Notes: generated by a model from the sequence alone, not told the origin. Counted from the stretch's first letter, positions 52,690 to 61,918 are shown. The stretch: DNA of 64,000 bases from an uncultured Clostridia bacterium (GCA_948735595.1 CAPXSA010000028.1:17945-81944); one strand, 5' to 3'. Numbers and translations: made by a program.

Positions 52690-52930
52690 TTTGAAATGAT
52701 TATGTTTAGTTATCCACAAAGTTATCCACAATTGTGCATAAGTAAACCACGATAATCCTTTAAAAATAAACAAAAAATCAAAAAAATTGACATAATCTTT
52801 TGAATTAAAAAGTTTTTTTATTGAGAAATTGCTGAAAAGCCGATTTCCCTATACTTGTATATCATATCAAAAACATAATCTATTCGTCAATACTATTAAA
52901 AAATTTCTTTTGAAAATATTGACATAATTA
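52690..52930. other. oriC upstream part: DnaA boxes and AT-rich region between dnaA and rpmH
   Basis: Two perfect TTATCCACA boxes (52710-52718 and 52722-52730) and one TGTGCATAA box in reverse (52733-52741), then 180 bases of AT-rich DNA. Genes diverge from here. With the box cluster downstream of dnaA this makes a bipartite origin. Confidence 0.85.
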
Positions 52931-52948
52931 TATTTGTGGGTGTATAAT
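52919..52948 (+). promoter_or_regulatory. Promoter of rpmH-rnpA
   Basis: TTGACA (52919-52924), 18-base spacer, TATAAT (52943-52948). Confidence 0.85.
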
Positions 52949-53029
52949 GGTAAAGCTTATATAAAGGTGAATTGTTTTGCAAGCGCAAAATAAAATAGAA
53001 AGACTATTGCGAAAGTGGGAGGTGCTAAG

Positions 53030-53164
53030 ATGAAAAGAACATATCAACCAAAAAAGAGACAAGAACAAAAAGAACACGGATTTATGAAAAGAATGCAAAC
53101 AAAATCAGGAAGAAATGTACTAAAAGCAAGACGTGCAAAAGGTAGAAAAAAATTAAGTGCTTAA
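53030..53164 (+). CDS. rpmH: Ribosomal protein L34
   Basis: 44 residues starting MKRTYQPKKRQEQKEHGF and ending RRAKGRKKLSA, highly basic and matching L34 throughout. Preceded by GGGAGGTG. L34 is part of the large ribosomal subunit, and its gene marks the origin-proximal rpmH-rnpA pair. A bulged hairpin with a T-run (about 53170-53205) follows and may attenuate read-through into rnpA. Confidence 0.97.
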   Translation: MKRTYQPKKRQEQKEHGFMKRMQTKSGRNVLKARRAKGRKKLSA

Positions 53165-53229
53165 AACATAGAGGGTCACGTATAAGAAAAGTGGCTCTTT
53201 TTGTTATTGCTTGAATTGAGTGATTTAAA

Positions 53230-53571
53230 ATGAGAAAAATGAAAACATTAAAAAAGAATTATGAATTTCAAAATGTTTTAAATAAAGGAAAATTTTATAT
53301 TGGGAAACAAATTACAATTTATATTATGCCAAGTAGGGAAGAAGTAAGTCGTATTGGAATTGCCATTTCAAGCAAATCATATCATGCTGTAAAAAGAAAT
53401 GCAATAAAGAGAAAGATTAGAGAAAGCTACCGATTATTAGCAAAAGACTTAAAACAAGGATATCACATTGTTTTTCTATGGAATAAAAAAGTACCAATAG
53501 AACAGCTTGATTTTCATATCATTAGCCAAGACATGAAAAGTATTTTCTCTAAGGTAGGAATGTTAGAATGA
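53230..53571 (+). CDS. rnpA: Ribonuclease P protein component
   Basis: 113 residues. FQNVLNKGKFYIGKQI and the RNR-type motif AVKRNAIKRKIRESYR are diagnostic. Basic protein that binds the RNase P RNA and helps mature tRNA 5' ends. No strong ribosome site (GAGTGATTTAAA). An ATG three codons in is an alternative start. Its TGA overlaps the yidD ATG in ATGA, indicating coupled translation. Confidence 0.95.
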   Translation: MRKMKTLKKNYEFQNVLNKGKFYIGKQITIYIMPSREEVSRIGIAISSKSYHAVKRNAIKRKIRESYRLLAKDLKQGYHIVFLWNKKVPIEQLDFHIISQDMKSIFSKVGMLE

Positions 53572-53786
53572 AAAAGGCTTGTATCTGGTTATTAAGAGGA
53601 TATCAAAAGAAAATTTCACCATTTCTAGGGGCAAAAGGAGTACATTGTAAGTTTTATCCAAGCTGTTCAGAGTATATGGTACAAGCAATACAAAAGTATG
53701 GATGTATCAAGGGAATATGGCTAGGAATAAAACGATTATTAAGATGTCACCCTTTTGCAAAAGGTGGGTATGACCCATTAAATTAG
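53568..53786 (+). CDS. yidD: Membrane protein insertion efficiency factor YidD
   Basis: 72 residues: N-terminal amphipathic helix, then CKFYPSCSEYMVQAIQKYG, GIWLGIKRLLRCHPF and GGYDPLN, the full YidD signature with its Cys residues. A small membrane-associated factor that assists YidC insertase. Overlaps rnpA by 4 bases and is 19 bases before yidC. Confidence 0.96.
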   Translation: MKKACIWLLRGYQKKISPFLGAKGVHCKFYPSCSEYMVQAIQKYGCIKGIWLGIKRLLRCHPFAKGGYDPLN

Positions 53787-53805
53787 AATAGACTAGGAGG
53801 AACTT

Positions 53806-54759
53806 ATGGGATTTATCTCGGAACTATTTGGTTATATATTAAATTGGTTATATGGGCTTGTAAGTAATTATGGAATTGCCATTATTATTTTCTCTATATT
53901 ACTAAGAGTCATATTAATACCAATTACCATTAAACAACAAAAATCTATGAAAAAATCTGCAAAACTTCAAGAGAAGATGGCAGAAATTCAAAAGAAGTAT
54001 AAAAATAACCCAGAAAAATTAAATCAAGAAACTATAGAACTATATAAAAGTGAGAAGATGAGCCCATTTAGTGGATGTTTAACGTCAATTATACAATTAG
54101 TTATTATTTTGTCAGTATTTTGGCTTGTTAGTCAACCACTTACTTATATGAAACGCATTGATCCTCAAATGATTGAAACATATACAAATGAAATGAAGGA
54201 AAGTGAATTTAACCCTAATAATAGCTATGTTCAAATTAGCGTATTAGATTATGCTGAAACAAAATATCAAGAGATAGAAGAACAATTAAAACAAGAAGAT
54301 GTAGAGAATAGGGAAGAGTTAGAGGCAAAAAGAGATGACTACAATCAATTAAGACTAAACATGGAATTTTTAGGCATTGATTTGAGTAAAGTTCCAACAC
54401 AAAGCTTAAATGATTGGAGAGTATATATTATTCCGGGTCTATATGTTATTACTTCTTTTATTTCCATTCGATTAACAACTATGACACAGAATAAAAAGAA
54501 GAAGAAAAAAGAAGATATTGTCATAGAAAATGGAGAAGTGAAAGAAGAACCAGACCCAATGGAACAAATGCAAGCAATGAACAAAAGCATGACTTATATG
54601 ATGCCAGTTATGTCAGTTATGATTGCTGTGATTGCACCACTTGGCCTTGCTTTATATTGGCTTATGAGTAATATTTTAATGATTATAGAAAGATTAGTAA
54701 TTAATAAAATTATGGATAGCAAAGAAGAGAAAGACGAGGAGGAGAAGGCAAATGGCTAA
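53806..54759 (+). CDS. yidC: Membrane protein insertase YidC/OxaA (SpoIIIJ type)
   Basis: 317 residues. A membrane helix at 15-40 (NYGIAIIIFSILLRVILIPI, with the positively charged groove Arg), a cytosolic hairpin LQEKMAEIQKKYKNN, further helices at about 90-112, 215-230 and 255-290, and a charged C-terminal tail. A large insert (about 120-205) between helices two and three is longer than in B. subtilis. No lipobox is present. Inserts membrane proteins with or without Sec. Confidence 0.93.
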   Translation: MGFISELFGYILNWLYGLVSNYGIAIIIFSILLRVILIPITIKQQKSMKKSAKLQEKMAEIQKKYKNNPEKLNQETIELYKSEKMSPFSGCLTSIIQLVIILSVFWLVSQPLTYMKRIDPQMIETYTNEMKESEFNPNNSYVQISVLDYAETKYQEIEEQLKQEDVENREELEAKRDDYNQLRLNMEFLGIDLSKVPTQSLNDWRVYIIPGLYVITSFISIRLTTMTQNKKKKKKEDIVIENGEVKEEPDPMEQMQAMNKSMTYMMPVMSVMIAVIAPLGLALYWLMSNILMIIERLVINKIMDSKEEKDEEEKANG

Positions 54760-55501
54760 AACAATTATTGCAGAAGGAAGAACTTCTACAGAGGCAATAG
54801 AAAAAGGATTAAATGAATTAGGCGTTTCTAAAGATGCTGTAGAAATTAAAGTATTAGAAAGTGATGAGAAAAGAAGCTTTTTTAGTATTTTAGCGCCTAG
54901 AGTAGTAAAAGTAGAAATGACATTAAAAGAAGGTGTAGCACTTAGAAAAGTAGATAATCATAGAAGTCATAAACAAGAAAATAGTAGAAATCAAAAGCAA
55001 GAAGAATATAAGCCACATGTAGAAAAACCAAAAGTTCATTTAAAACCAGAAGAACTAGAAAATGCGACAAAAAACTTGAAGGAGTTTCTAGATGAACTTG
55101 TTGCTAAAGTATCTCATATGGAATATACTATTCATTCTGATGAAAACTATATTTATGTAGAAATGAATGGAGAAGATTCTGGAACTTTTATTGGCTATAG
55201 AGGAGAGACTCTAAATGCAATGCAAACCATATTGACAAGTGTTGCTAACAAACATTTAGAAACAAAGGCTCATATTGTATTAGATATTGCGGGGTATCGT
55301 GAAAAAAGACAAAAGGCATTAGAAGAGTTGGCAGATAAACTTTCCAAAACAGTGATTAGAACAGGAAAACAACTTACCTTAGAACCAATGTCTGCTTATG
55401 AAAGGAAGATTATTCATAATCGTTTGCAGGCAAGTGAGCAGGTTAGAACTTACAGTGTGGGTGAAGAGCCATATAGAAAAGTAGTAATTAGTAAAAAGTA
55501 A
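54752..55501 (+). CDS. khpB: Jag/KhpB RNA-binding protein
   Basis: 249 residues: Jag-N domain (EGRTSTEAIEKGLNELG, VLESDEKRSFFSIL), charged linker, KH domain (GTFIGYRGETLNAMQTI, about 147-165) and R3H domain with LEPMSAYERKIIHNRL (about 210-225). It binds RNA together with KhpA and affects cell elongation and sporulation-linked processes. Starts 8 bases inside yidC, with GAGGAGAAGG as ribosome site. Ends at a strong terminator. Confidence 0.95.
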   Translation: MAKTIIAEGRTSTEAIEKGLNELGVSKDAVEIKVLESDEKRSFFSILAPRVVKVEMTLKEGVALRKVDNHRSHKQENSRNQKQEEYKPHVEKPKVHLKPEELENATKNLKEFLDELVAKVSHMEYTIHSDENYIYVEMNGEDSGTFIGYRGETLNAMQTILTSVANKHLETKAHIVLDIAGYREKRQKALEELADKLSKTVIRTGKQLTLEPMSAYERKIIHNRLQASEQVRTYSVGEEPYRKVVISKK

Positions 55502-55522
55502 ATATAAATATTAAGAATCGGA

Positions 55523-55580
55523 AGTCAAAGTTCGGATTTTAGCTAAATAATAGGCTATTTCTAACTTTGACTATTTTTAT
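55523..55580 (+). terminator. Terminator of the rnpA-yidD-yidC-jag transcript
   Basis: AGTCAAAGTT (55523-55532) pairs with AACTTTGACT (55563-55572), with an inner TAGCTA/TAGGCTA stem, followed by ATTTTTATT. Confidence 0.85.
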
Positions 55581-55602
55581 TAGAGTATTTTATAGTTAAT
55601 TG

Positions 55603-55713
55603 CTTAAATAGTATATGTTTTCTTGTTTTTCAAATGCCCGAGGCAGCCAGAAGATTCAAAGAAGTACAGTAACTCGGTACCTTTCAAAACTGCAAAAACA
55701 AGTACTATTCAAG
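55603..55713 (+). ncRNA. Candidate structured RNA upstream of mnmE
   Basis: Nested pairings: CTTAAATAGTA with TACTATTCAAG (10 of 11 pairs), CTTGTTTTT (55622-55630) with AAAAACAAG (55694-55702), and CCGAG (55638-55642) with CTCGG (55673-55677) around a 30-base loop. The central region is richer in G+C than other spacers. It has no terminator-like T-run and no open frame. It may be a leader element, riboswitch-like RNA or attenuator; no known class was recognised. Confidence 0.5.
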
Positions 55714-55777
55714 TATAAAAATGATAAAAATTAGTAACTAAAAATTAAAAATCGCAAAGTTTAGAAAGGAGTTAGAA

Positions 55778-57157
55778 ATGTCAACAATAGCAGCGATTGC
55801 AACAGCAACTACTAATGGAGGAATTGGAATTATTCGTATAAGTGGAAAAGAATGCTTTACAATATTAGAAAGAATTTTTAGTCCTAAAAATCCTCAAAAA
55901 ATAGAAGAAATTCAGGGATATACCATGAAATATGGGTATATTATTAACCCAGAAACAAAAGAAGAGATAGACGAGGTAATTGTTTCCTATTTTAAAAGCC
56001 CAAAGAGTTATACAACAGAGGACATGTGTGAAATTAATTCACATGGTGGAATTGTAATTGAACAAGAAATTTTAAAGCAGTGTTTACTAGCGGGAGCAGA
56101 ACTTGCGGAACCGGGAGAATTTACAAAAAGGGCATTTTTAAATGGTAGAATCGACTTATCGCAAGCAGAAGGAGTTATTGATTTAATTAATAGTAAGACT
56201 TCAGGAGAAGCAAAGGCATCTTTTGAGCAATTACAAGGTGACTTATCTAAAAAAATTCAAGAAATTCGCAAACTACAATTAGATATTATTGCAGATATAG
56301 AGGCTTCTATTGACTATCCAGAATATGATGAGGTAGGGGAAGTTACAAATCAGAAAATGAAAGAAGCATTAGATAATATAAAAGGGAGATTAACAAAATT
56401 AGAAGAGAGTTATAGCAATGGAAAGATTTTAAAAGAGGGAATTAAAACTGTTATTGTAGGAAAGCCAAATGCGGGGAAGTCTTCTCTTTTAAATGCCATT
56501 TTAAATGAAGAAAGGGCCATTGTGAGTAATATAGAAGGAACAACTAGAGATACCATTGAGGAGTTTGTTACCATTCATGGAATTCCTTTAAAATTAATTG
56601 ATACAGCTGGGATTAGAAATGCAAAAGATGAGGTGGAAGAAATAGGCGTTCAAAAAGCCCTCAGATTGATAAAAGAAGCAGATTTGGTAATAGATATCAT
56701 TGACAATACAAAAACGCTAGAAAGCGAAGATAAAGAAATTCTGAGCATGTTAACGAAAAAAGTTGCTATAATATTGCTGAATAAGATAGATGAAGGAGAT
56801 GCCCATCTAGAAAACAGCAAAGAACTAAAAGAAGTAGAAAAACCTATTATCAAGATTTCAGCAAAGACAAAAGAGGGAATAGAAGAACTTTATCAGAAGA
56901 TTATACAAATGTTTCAATTGAATACAATAGAAATTAGACAAGGTAGTATTATAACGAATATAAGACATAAAAATCAAATACATAAAGCAATATCTGCAAT
57001 AGAAGAAGCAGAGGGAGTATTAGAACAGGGGCTACCAATAGACTTACTTGCAGTACCAATCAAGCAATCATTAGAAGAATTAAGTGCTATTACAGGTGAG
57101 AATGTTTCAGAAGATATTATTGCAGAAATCTTTTCAAAGTTCTGTTTAGGAAAGTAA
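55778..57157 (+). CDS. mnmE: tRNA modification GTPase MnmE
   Basis: 459 residues. N-terminal folate-binding domain (TNGGIGIIRISG, GEFTKRAFLNGRIDLSQAE), helical domain, inserted G domain with GKPNAGKSSLLN (about 227), DTAGIR and LNKIDE, and the C-terminal FCLGK with the essential Cys. With MnmG it installs the carboxymethylaminomethyl-type group on U34 of tRNAs reading A/G-ending codons. AAAGGAG precedes the start. Confidence 0.97.
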   Translation: MSTIAAIATATTNGGIGIIRISGKECFTILERIFSPKNPQKIEEIQGYTMKYGYIINPETKEEIDEVIVSYFKSPKSYTTEDMCEINSHGGIVIEQEILKQCLLAGAELAEPGEFTKRAFLNGRIDLSQAEGVIDLINSKTSGEAKASFEQLQGDLSKKIQEIRKLQLDIIADIEASIDYPEYDEVGEVTNQKMKEALDNIKGRLTKLEESYSNGKILKEGIKTVIVGKPNAGKSSLLNAILNEERAIVSNIEGTTRDTIEEFVTIHGIPLKLIDTAGIRNAKDEVEEIGVQKALRLIKEADLVIDIIDNTKTLESEDKEILSMLTKKVAIILLNKIDEGDAHLENSKELKEVEKPIIKISAKTKEGIEELYQKIIQMFQLNTIEIRQGSIITNIRHKNQIHKAISAIEEAEGVLEQGLPIDLLAVPIKQSLEELSAITGENVSEDIIAEIFSKFCLGK

Positions 57158-57173
57158 TAAAAATTAACCAACT

Positions 57174-57230
57174 GTTTCGACAAACACGATTTCTTGTTTC
57201 ATAGAAAACTGAAAAGTATTTTGTCGAAAC
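57174..57230. repeat. Inverted repeat between mnmE and mnmG
   Basis: GTTTCGACAAA (57174-57184) and TTTGTCGAAAC (57220-57230) are perfect 11-base arms around 35 bases. The right arm is followed by ATAAAAAAG, not a T-run, so a regulatory or protein-binding role is as likely as termination. Confidence 0.6.
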
Positions 57231-57270
57231 ATAAAAAAGTTCTATAAAATAAAGGAGAAGGAAATAGAAA

Positions 57271-59145
57271 ATGAAATATGATGCAGGAAAATATGATGTA
57301 GCAGTAATTGGAGCAGGACATGCAGGCTGTGAAGCGGCGCTAGCGACAGCAAGACTAGGTCTTAGAACTTTGCTTTTTTCTATTAGCTTAGAGGCGGTTG
57401 CAAATATGCCATGTAACCCACACATTGGGGGCAGTTCAAAAGGACATCTTGTAATGGAAATTGATTGTCTCGGAGGAGAAATGGGAAAGAATATAGATAA
57501 AACGTATACCCAGTTAAGAATGCTAAATACTTCAAAAGGACCAGCAGTCTACTCTTTAAGAGCACAAGCAGACAGAAAGAGATATCAAATGGAAATGAAA
57601 CACACCTTAGAAAAACAAGAAAATCTTTATCTAAAACAAGCTGAAATTGTAGATATAGGGGTGAAAGACGGGAAAGTAAAGAGTGTAGAAACAAACATTG
57701 GAGCAGTATATCAAGTAGATAATGTAATATTAGCAACAGGAACTTATTTAAAAGGAAAGATTTATATAGGGGAAGTTTCGTATGAAAGCGGACCAGATGG
57801 CGTGTTCCCAGCTAACAAATTGTCAGATATGCTTACCAAAATGGGAATAGAGTTAGTTAGATTTAAAACAGGAACTCCAGCTAGAATTAATAAAAACTCC
57901 ATAGATTTTTCAAAAATGGAAATACAAAATGGAGATGAACATCCAACAGCTTTTTCATTTGAAGATAGCATAGAGGAAGGCATAGAGCAGTTACCATGCT
58001 ATTTAACTTATACCACAGAAAAGACGCATGAAATTATCAGGAAGAACTTACATCGTTCGCCACTATATGCAGGAGAAATTAAAGGAACAGGACCAAGATA
58101 TTGCCCTTCTATTGAAGATAAAGTAGTAAGATTTGCAGATAAAGAAAGGCATCAAATATTTGTAGAACCAATCGGAAGGGATACAGATGAGATGTATATT
58201 CAAGGTATGAGTTCTTCTCTTCCAGAAGATGTGCAAATTGCTATGTATCATACCATTCCAGGATTGGAAAATGCAGAATTTACAAGACCCGCTTATGCAA
58301 TTGAATATGATTGTATTGATCCATCAGAATTAAAATTATCCTTAGAACACAAAAAGATTAGTGGTATGTTCTTTGCAGGGCAAATTAATGGAACATCAGG
58401 ATATGAAGAAGCAGCAGCACAAGGAATTATGGCAGGTATTAATGTTGCACAAAAAACACGAGGAAAAGAGCCAGTGATTTTGGACCGTTCTACAGCATAT
58501 ATAGGAGTTTTGATAGATGATATTGTGACGAAAGGGACGAATGAGCCATATAGAATGATGACATCAAGAGCAGAATACAGATTATTATTGAGACAAGATA
58601 ACAGTGATTTGAGATTAACTGAAATTGGACATGAGGTGGGGTTGATTTCTGAAGAGAGATATCAGAAATTTTTAAAAAAGAAAGCTGCCATTGAGAAAGA
58701 AGTAGAAAGACTAGAGAATACTGTGATTAAGCCAACAAAGAAGGTAAATTTGTTTTTAGAGAAATATCAGTCTTCACCATTAACAACAGGTGTAAGATTA
58801 GCAGAATTGCTTAGAAGAACAGAATTAAAATATGAAGACTTAAGGGAAATTGATGAACAAAGAGAAGAATTACCAAAAGATGTTGCAGAAGAGGTAGAAA
58901 TAGAGGTAAAATATAAAGGGTATATCAAGTTACAGCAACAACAAGTAGAAAAATTCAAAAAGTTAGAAAGAAAATTATTGCCACAAGACATTGATTATGC
59001 AGAAATAAAAGGGCTAAGACTAGAAGCAAGGCAAAAATTAAATAAGATAAAGCCAAATTCTGTAGGACAAGCTTCTAGAATATCAGGAGTCTCTCCGGCA
59101 GATATCTCTGTACTACTCATTTATTTGGAACAGTTAAAAGCTTAG
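57271..59145 (+). CDS. mnmG: tRNA modification enzyme MnmG (GidA)
   Basis: 624 residues. FAD-binding Rossmann motif VIGAGHAGCEAA (about 11-22), NPHIGGSSKGHL with the catalytic region, a second nucleotide motif ILATGTYLKG, and C-terminal GSSPADISVLLIYL-type helices (SRISGVSPADISVLL) that contact MnmE. Partner of MnmE in wobble-uridine modification. Start supported by AAAGGAGAAGG. mnmE, mnmG and rsmG form the usual Firmicutes series. Confidence 0.97.
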   Translation: MKYDAGKYDVAVIGAGHAGCEAALATARLGLRTLLFSISLEAVANMPCNPHIGGSSKGHLVMEIDCLGGEMGKNIDKTYTQLRMLNTSKGPAVYSLRAQADRKRYQMEMKHTLEKQENLYLKQAEIVDIGVKDGKVKSVETNIGAVYQVDNVILATGTYLKGKIYIGEVSYESGPDGVFPANKLSDMLTKMGIELVRFKTGTPARINKNSIDFSKMEIQNGDEHPTAFSFEDSIEEGIEQLPCYLTYTTEKTHEIIRKNLHRSPLYAGEIKGTGPRYCPSIEDKVVRFADKERHQIFVEPIGRDTDEMYIQGMSSSLPEDVQIAMYHTIPGLENAEFTRPAYAIEYDCIDPSELKLSLEHKKISGMFFAGQINGTSGYEEAAAQGIMAGINVAQKTRGKEPVILDRSTAYIGVLIDDIVTKGTNEPYRMMTSRAEYRLLLRQDNSDLRLTEIGHEVGLISEERYQKFLKKKAAIEKEVERLENTVIKPTKKVNLFLEKYQSSPLTTGVRLAELLRRTELKYEDLREIDEQREELPKDVAEEVEIEVKYKGYIKLQQQQVEKFKKLERKLLPQDIDYAEIKGLRLEARQKLNKIKPNSVGQASRISGVSPADISVLLIYLEQLKA

Positions 59146-59214
59146 AAATTGGTAAAAGTGAATAAATAGAAAAACTTACAACATGGAATAATAGGAAGGA
59201 ATAGGAGAAAAGAA

Positions 59215-59934
59215 GTGGAAGAAAAAGAGTTTAAGGAAGAATTAGCGAAAAGAGTAGTACAATTTAATGTAAATTTGTCAGAAGAGCAACAAAATCAGCT
59301 TTATCAATATATGAAGCTATTACTAGAGTGGAATGAAAAAATGAATTTAACCGCTATCACAGAGCCAGAAGAAGTTTTGACAAAGCATTTTATAGATAGT
59401 ATTAGCATAACTCCATATATGAAAAACGCAGAAAAGGTATTAGATGTTGGAACAGGTGCAGGATTTCCTGGAATTCCTCTTAAAATTATATTACCAAATA
59501 ATTCTTTTACTTTACTAGATTCTTTGAATAAAAGAATTCATTTCTTGGAAGAAGTGATAAAGCAACTGAAATTAGAAAAAATAGAGGCAATTCATGGAAG
59601 AGCAGAAGAGTTCTGTAAAGGAGATGCTAGAGAAGGATATGATATAGCTGTGTCTAGAGCAGTTGCCAAGTTAAATGTTTTATTAGAATACATGTTACCA
59701 TTTGTTAAAATTGGTGGAAGTTGTATTTGTATGAAGTCATTAGATATTGAAGAAGAACTAGAAGAAGCAAGAAAAGCAATAGAAGTATTAGGTGGAACAA
59801 TAGAAAAAATAGAAGAGATTACCTTAGAAAATACAGATATCACAAGGAAAATAGTAATCATAAAAAAGATAAAAGAAACTCCAAAGAAATACCCAAGAAA
59901 AGCGGGAACACCTAGCAAAGAGCCAATTATATAA
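59215..59934 (+). CDS. rsmG: 16S rRNA methyltransferase RsmG (GidB)
   Basis: 239 residues, GTG start at 59215 after AATAGGAGAA. SAM-binding motif LDVGTGAGFPGIPLKI (about 78-93), NLTAITEPEEV and VSRAVAKLNVLLEY are diagnostic. It methylates G527 of 16S rRNA at N7. A basic C-terminal tail KKYPRKAGTPSKEP matches the family. Followed by a strong terminator. Confidence 0.96.
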   Translation: MEEKEFKEELAKRVVQFNVNLSEEQQNQLYQYMKLLLEWNEKMNLTAITEPEEVLTKHFIDSISITPYMKNAEKVLDVGTGAGFPGIPLKIILPNNSFTLLDSLNKRIHFLEEVIKQLKLEKIEAIHGRAEEFCKGDAREGYDIAVSRAVAKLNVLLEYMLPFVKIGGSCICMKSLDIEEELEEARKAIEVLGGTIEKIEEITLENTDITRKIVIIKKIKETPKKYPRKAGTPSKEPII

Positions 59935-59938
59935 ATAG

Positions 59939-59972
59939 AAAATTAAGTCTTATTAATGAGACTTAATTTTTT
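59939..59972 (+). terminator. Terminator after rsmG
   Basis: AATTAAGTCT (59941-59950) and AGACTTAATT (59959-59968) followed by TTTT. Confidence 0.88.
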
Positions 59973-60150
59973 AGTGTATTTTAAGAAAATTCATTGACAT
60001 ATTTGCAATATTTTTATATCATTATAGTGTTATATTTTTGAAGAAAGATTATATAAAAGGGAAAAAGAAAAATCAATGAAACACTAGAACCACATGGGAT
60101 ATATCAAAAATACAAACGGTTTACATAAAACAAGAAAGGAGAAAAGAAAA

Positions 60151-60945
60151 GTGGGAAAAATTATTGCAATAGCAAATCAAAAAGGCGGAGTAGGAAAAAC
60201 AACAACAGCTATCAATTTCAGTACTTTACTTGCCAAAAGAGGAAAAAAAGTTTTACTAATAGATGCAGACCCACAAGGAAATGCAACCAGTGGAATTGGA
60301 ATGGACAAAAATGTGGAATTTTCTGTATATGATCTCATTATTAATGATGAAATAGATCCAAAAGATACCATTCAAAAAACAGAAATTAAGAATTTGTCGA
60401 TTTGTCCATCTAATATTAATCTTGCAGGAGCAGAAGTAGAACTTGTTTCTATGATGTCTAGAGAATATAGACTGAAAGAAAAACTAGATATGATTAAAGA
60501 AAAATATGACTATATTATTATAGATTGTCCACCTTCACTAGGCTTAATTACGTTAAATTCTTTTACCGCGGCAGACAGTGTACTAATTCCTGTACAATGT
60601 GAATATTACGCACTAGAAGGATTAGGTCAACTATTTAACACAGTACAATTGGTACAAAAGCATTTAAATAAGGAATTTAGAATTGAAGGTGCATTGCTTA
60701 CAATGTACGATATAAGAACTAATTTATCTAATCAAGTAGTAAAAGAAGTAACTAAATATTTCGGAGATAAGGTATATAAAACGGTTATTCCAAGAAATAT
60801 CAAGTTAAGCGAAGCACCAAGTTATGGAATGCCAATATCAGTCTACGATGCAAGGTCAAAAGGTGCTAAGAGTTATGATAAGTTTGTAAAAGAATTTTTG
60901 AAGAGCAATGAAGAGGAGAATAACAAAGGAAAACACGCTATCTAA
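60151..60945 (+). CDS. soj: Chromosome-partitioning ATPase Soj/ParA
   Basis: 264 residues from the GTG at 60151 (VGKIIAIANQKGGVGKTT), chosen because AAAGGAG lies 8 bases upstream; the frame itself reaches back to 60094 without a ribosome site. Deviant Walker A KGGVGKTT (about 10-17), DADPQGNATSG, IIDCPPSLG. Works with ParB on parS sites near the origin and, in Firmicutes, controls DnaA. 29 bases before parB. Confidence 0.96.
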   Translation: MGKIIAIANQKGGVGKTTTAINFSTLLAKRGKKVLLIDADPQGNATSGIGMDKNVEFSVYDLIINDEIDPKDTIQKTEIKNLSICPSNINLAGAEVELVSMMSREYRLKEKLDMIKEKYDYIIIDCPPSLGLITLNSFTAADSVLIPVQCEYYALEGLGQLFNTVQLVQKHLNKEFRIEGALLTMYDIRTNLSNQVVKEVTKYFGDKVYKTVIPRNIKLSEAPSYGMPISVYDARSKGAKSYDKFVKEFLKSNEEENNKGKHAI

Positions 60946-60974
60946 AATCAATTTTTAAAGGAGGAAAACACATT

Positions 60975-61838
60975 ATGCCACCAAAAAAAACAGGATTAGG
61001 AAAAGGATTAGAAGCATTATTTAGCGAAAATCAATTAACTAAAGAAGAAGAAAAAAAATTAAAAGATGGAGAAGAGATTGTTCAAAGCGTCAAGGTAATA
61101 GAAATAGAGCCAAATAAAAATCAACCAAGAAGAAGCTTTCCAACAGAATCTATCGAAGAACTCGCAAAATCTATTGAAAAGTATGGAGTCATTCAGCCAA
61201 TTATTGTAACAAAACAAGAGGGATATTATGAAATTGTTGCAGGAGAGAGAAGATGGAGAGCGGCTAAAAAAGCGGGACTAAAAGAAATGCCTTGCATTGT
61301 AAGAGAAAATGATAGCCGAACCAATAAAGAAATAGCACTGATCGAAAATATCCAAAGAGAAGACTTAAATCCAATTGACAAAGCAAGAGGATTTAGACAA
61401 TTACTAGATGATTATGGAATGACACAACAACAACTAGCTGATACAATTGGGCTAAATAGAAGTACTGTTACAAATGTTCTACGCTTATTAAATTTAGATA
61501 AAAGAGTTATGCAATTAGCAATAGAAGGAAAAATATCCGAGACTCATTGTAGGTCATTACTGGCTTATACTGAACCTGATCAGCAATATGAAATGGCACT
61601 TAGAATTATTGAAAAAGGCGAGAGCGTAAATGACCTTGAAAAAAGAGTGCAAGCAAAGAAGAAAGTACCAAAAAAGGATGAAGTACGCAGAGAAGCAATT
61701 TGTAGGGATATTGAAGACAGTTTCCAAAGTTTTTTTGGTACAAAAGTAAAATTAAATGCAGGAAAAAGAAGTGGAAAGATTATTATTCAATATTCTACGA
61801 ATGATGAATTAGAAAGAATTTTGGGTTTAATTAAATAA
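60975..61838 (+). CDS. parB: Chromosome-partitioning protein ParB/Spo0J
   Basis: 287 residues. CTP-binding/ParB domain with NQPRRSFPTESIEELA, YGVIQPIIVTKQ and GERRWRAAKKAGL, IENIQREDLNPIDKARGF, then a helix-turn-helix (TQQQLADTIGLNRSTVTNVLRL, about 155-176, quoted in part: LADTIGLNRSTVTNVL) and a C-terminal dimer domain. Binds parS and spreads as a clamp. AAAGGAGG precedes the ATG. No convincing parS was seen in the window. Confidence 0.96.
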   Translation: MPPKKTGLGKGLEALFSENQLTKEEEKKLKDGEEIVQSVKVIEIEPNKNQPRRSFPTESIEELAKSIEKYGVIQPIIVTKQEGYYEIVAGERRWRAAKKAGLKEMPCIVRENDSRTNKEIALIENIQREDLNPIDKARGFRQLLDDYGMTQQQLADTIGLNRSTVTNVLRLLNLDKRVMQLAIEGKISETHCRSLLAYTEPDQQYEMALRIIEKGESVNDLEKRVQAKKKVPKKDEVRREAICRDIEDSFQSFFGTKVKLNAGKRSGKIIIQYSTNDELERILGLIK

Positions 61839-61918
61839 AGATATGTTTGACCGATTAATTAAAGCAAACTAGCCGTTGACAAATGGTTGACAAAAGCCTA
61901 AATTTCCAAAAATTCCTA

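Noticed and set aside
57180..57215. parS site near TTGTTTCATAGAAAAC
   Set aside because: It departs from TGTTTCACGTGAAACA at the central bases and arms. No convincing parS was found in the window, so none is annotated.
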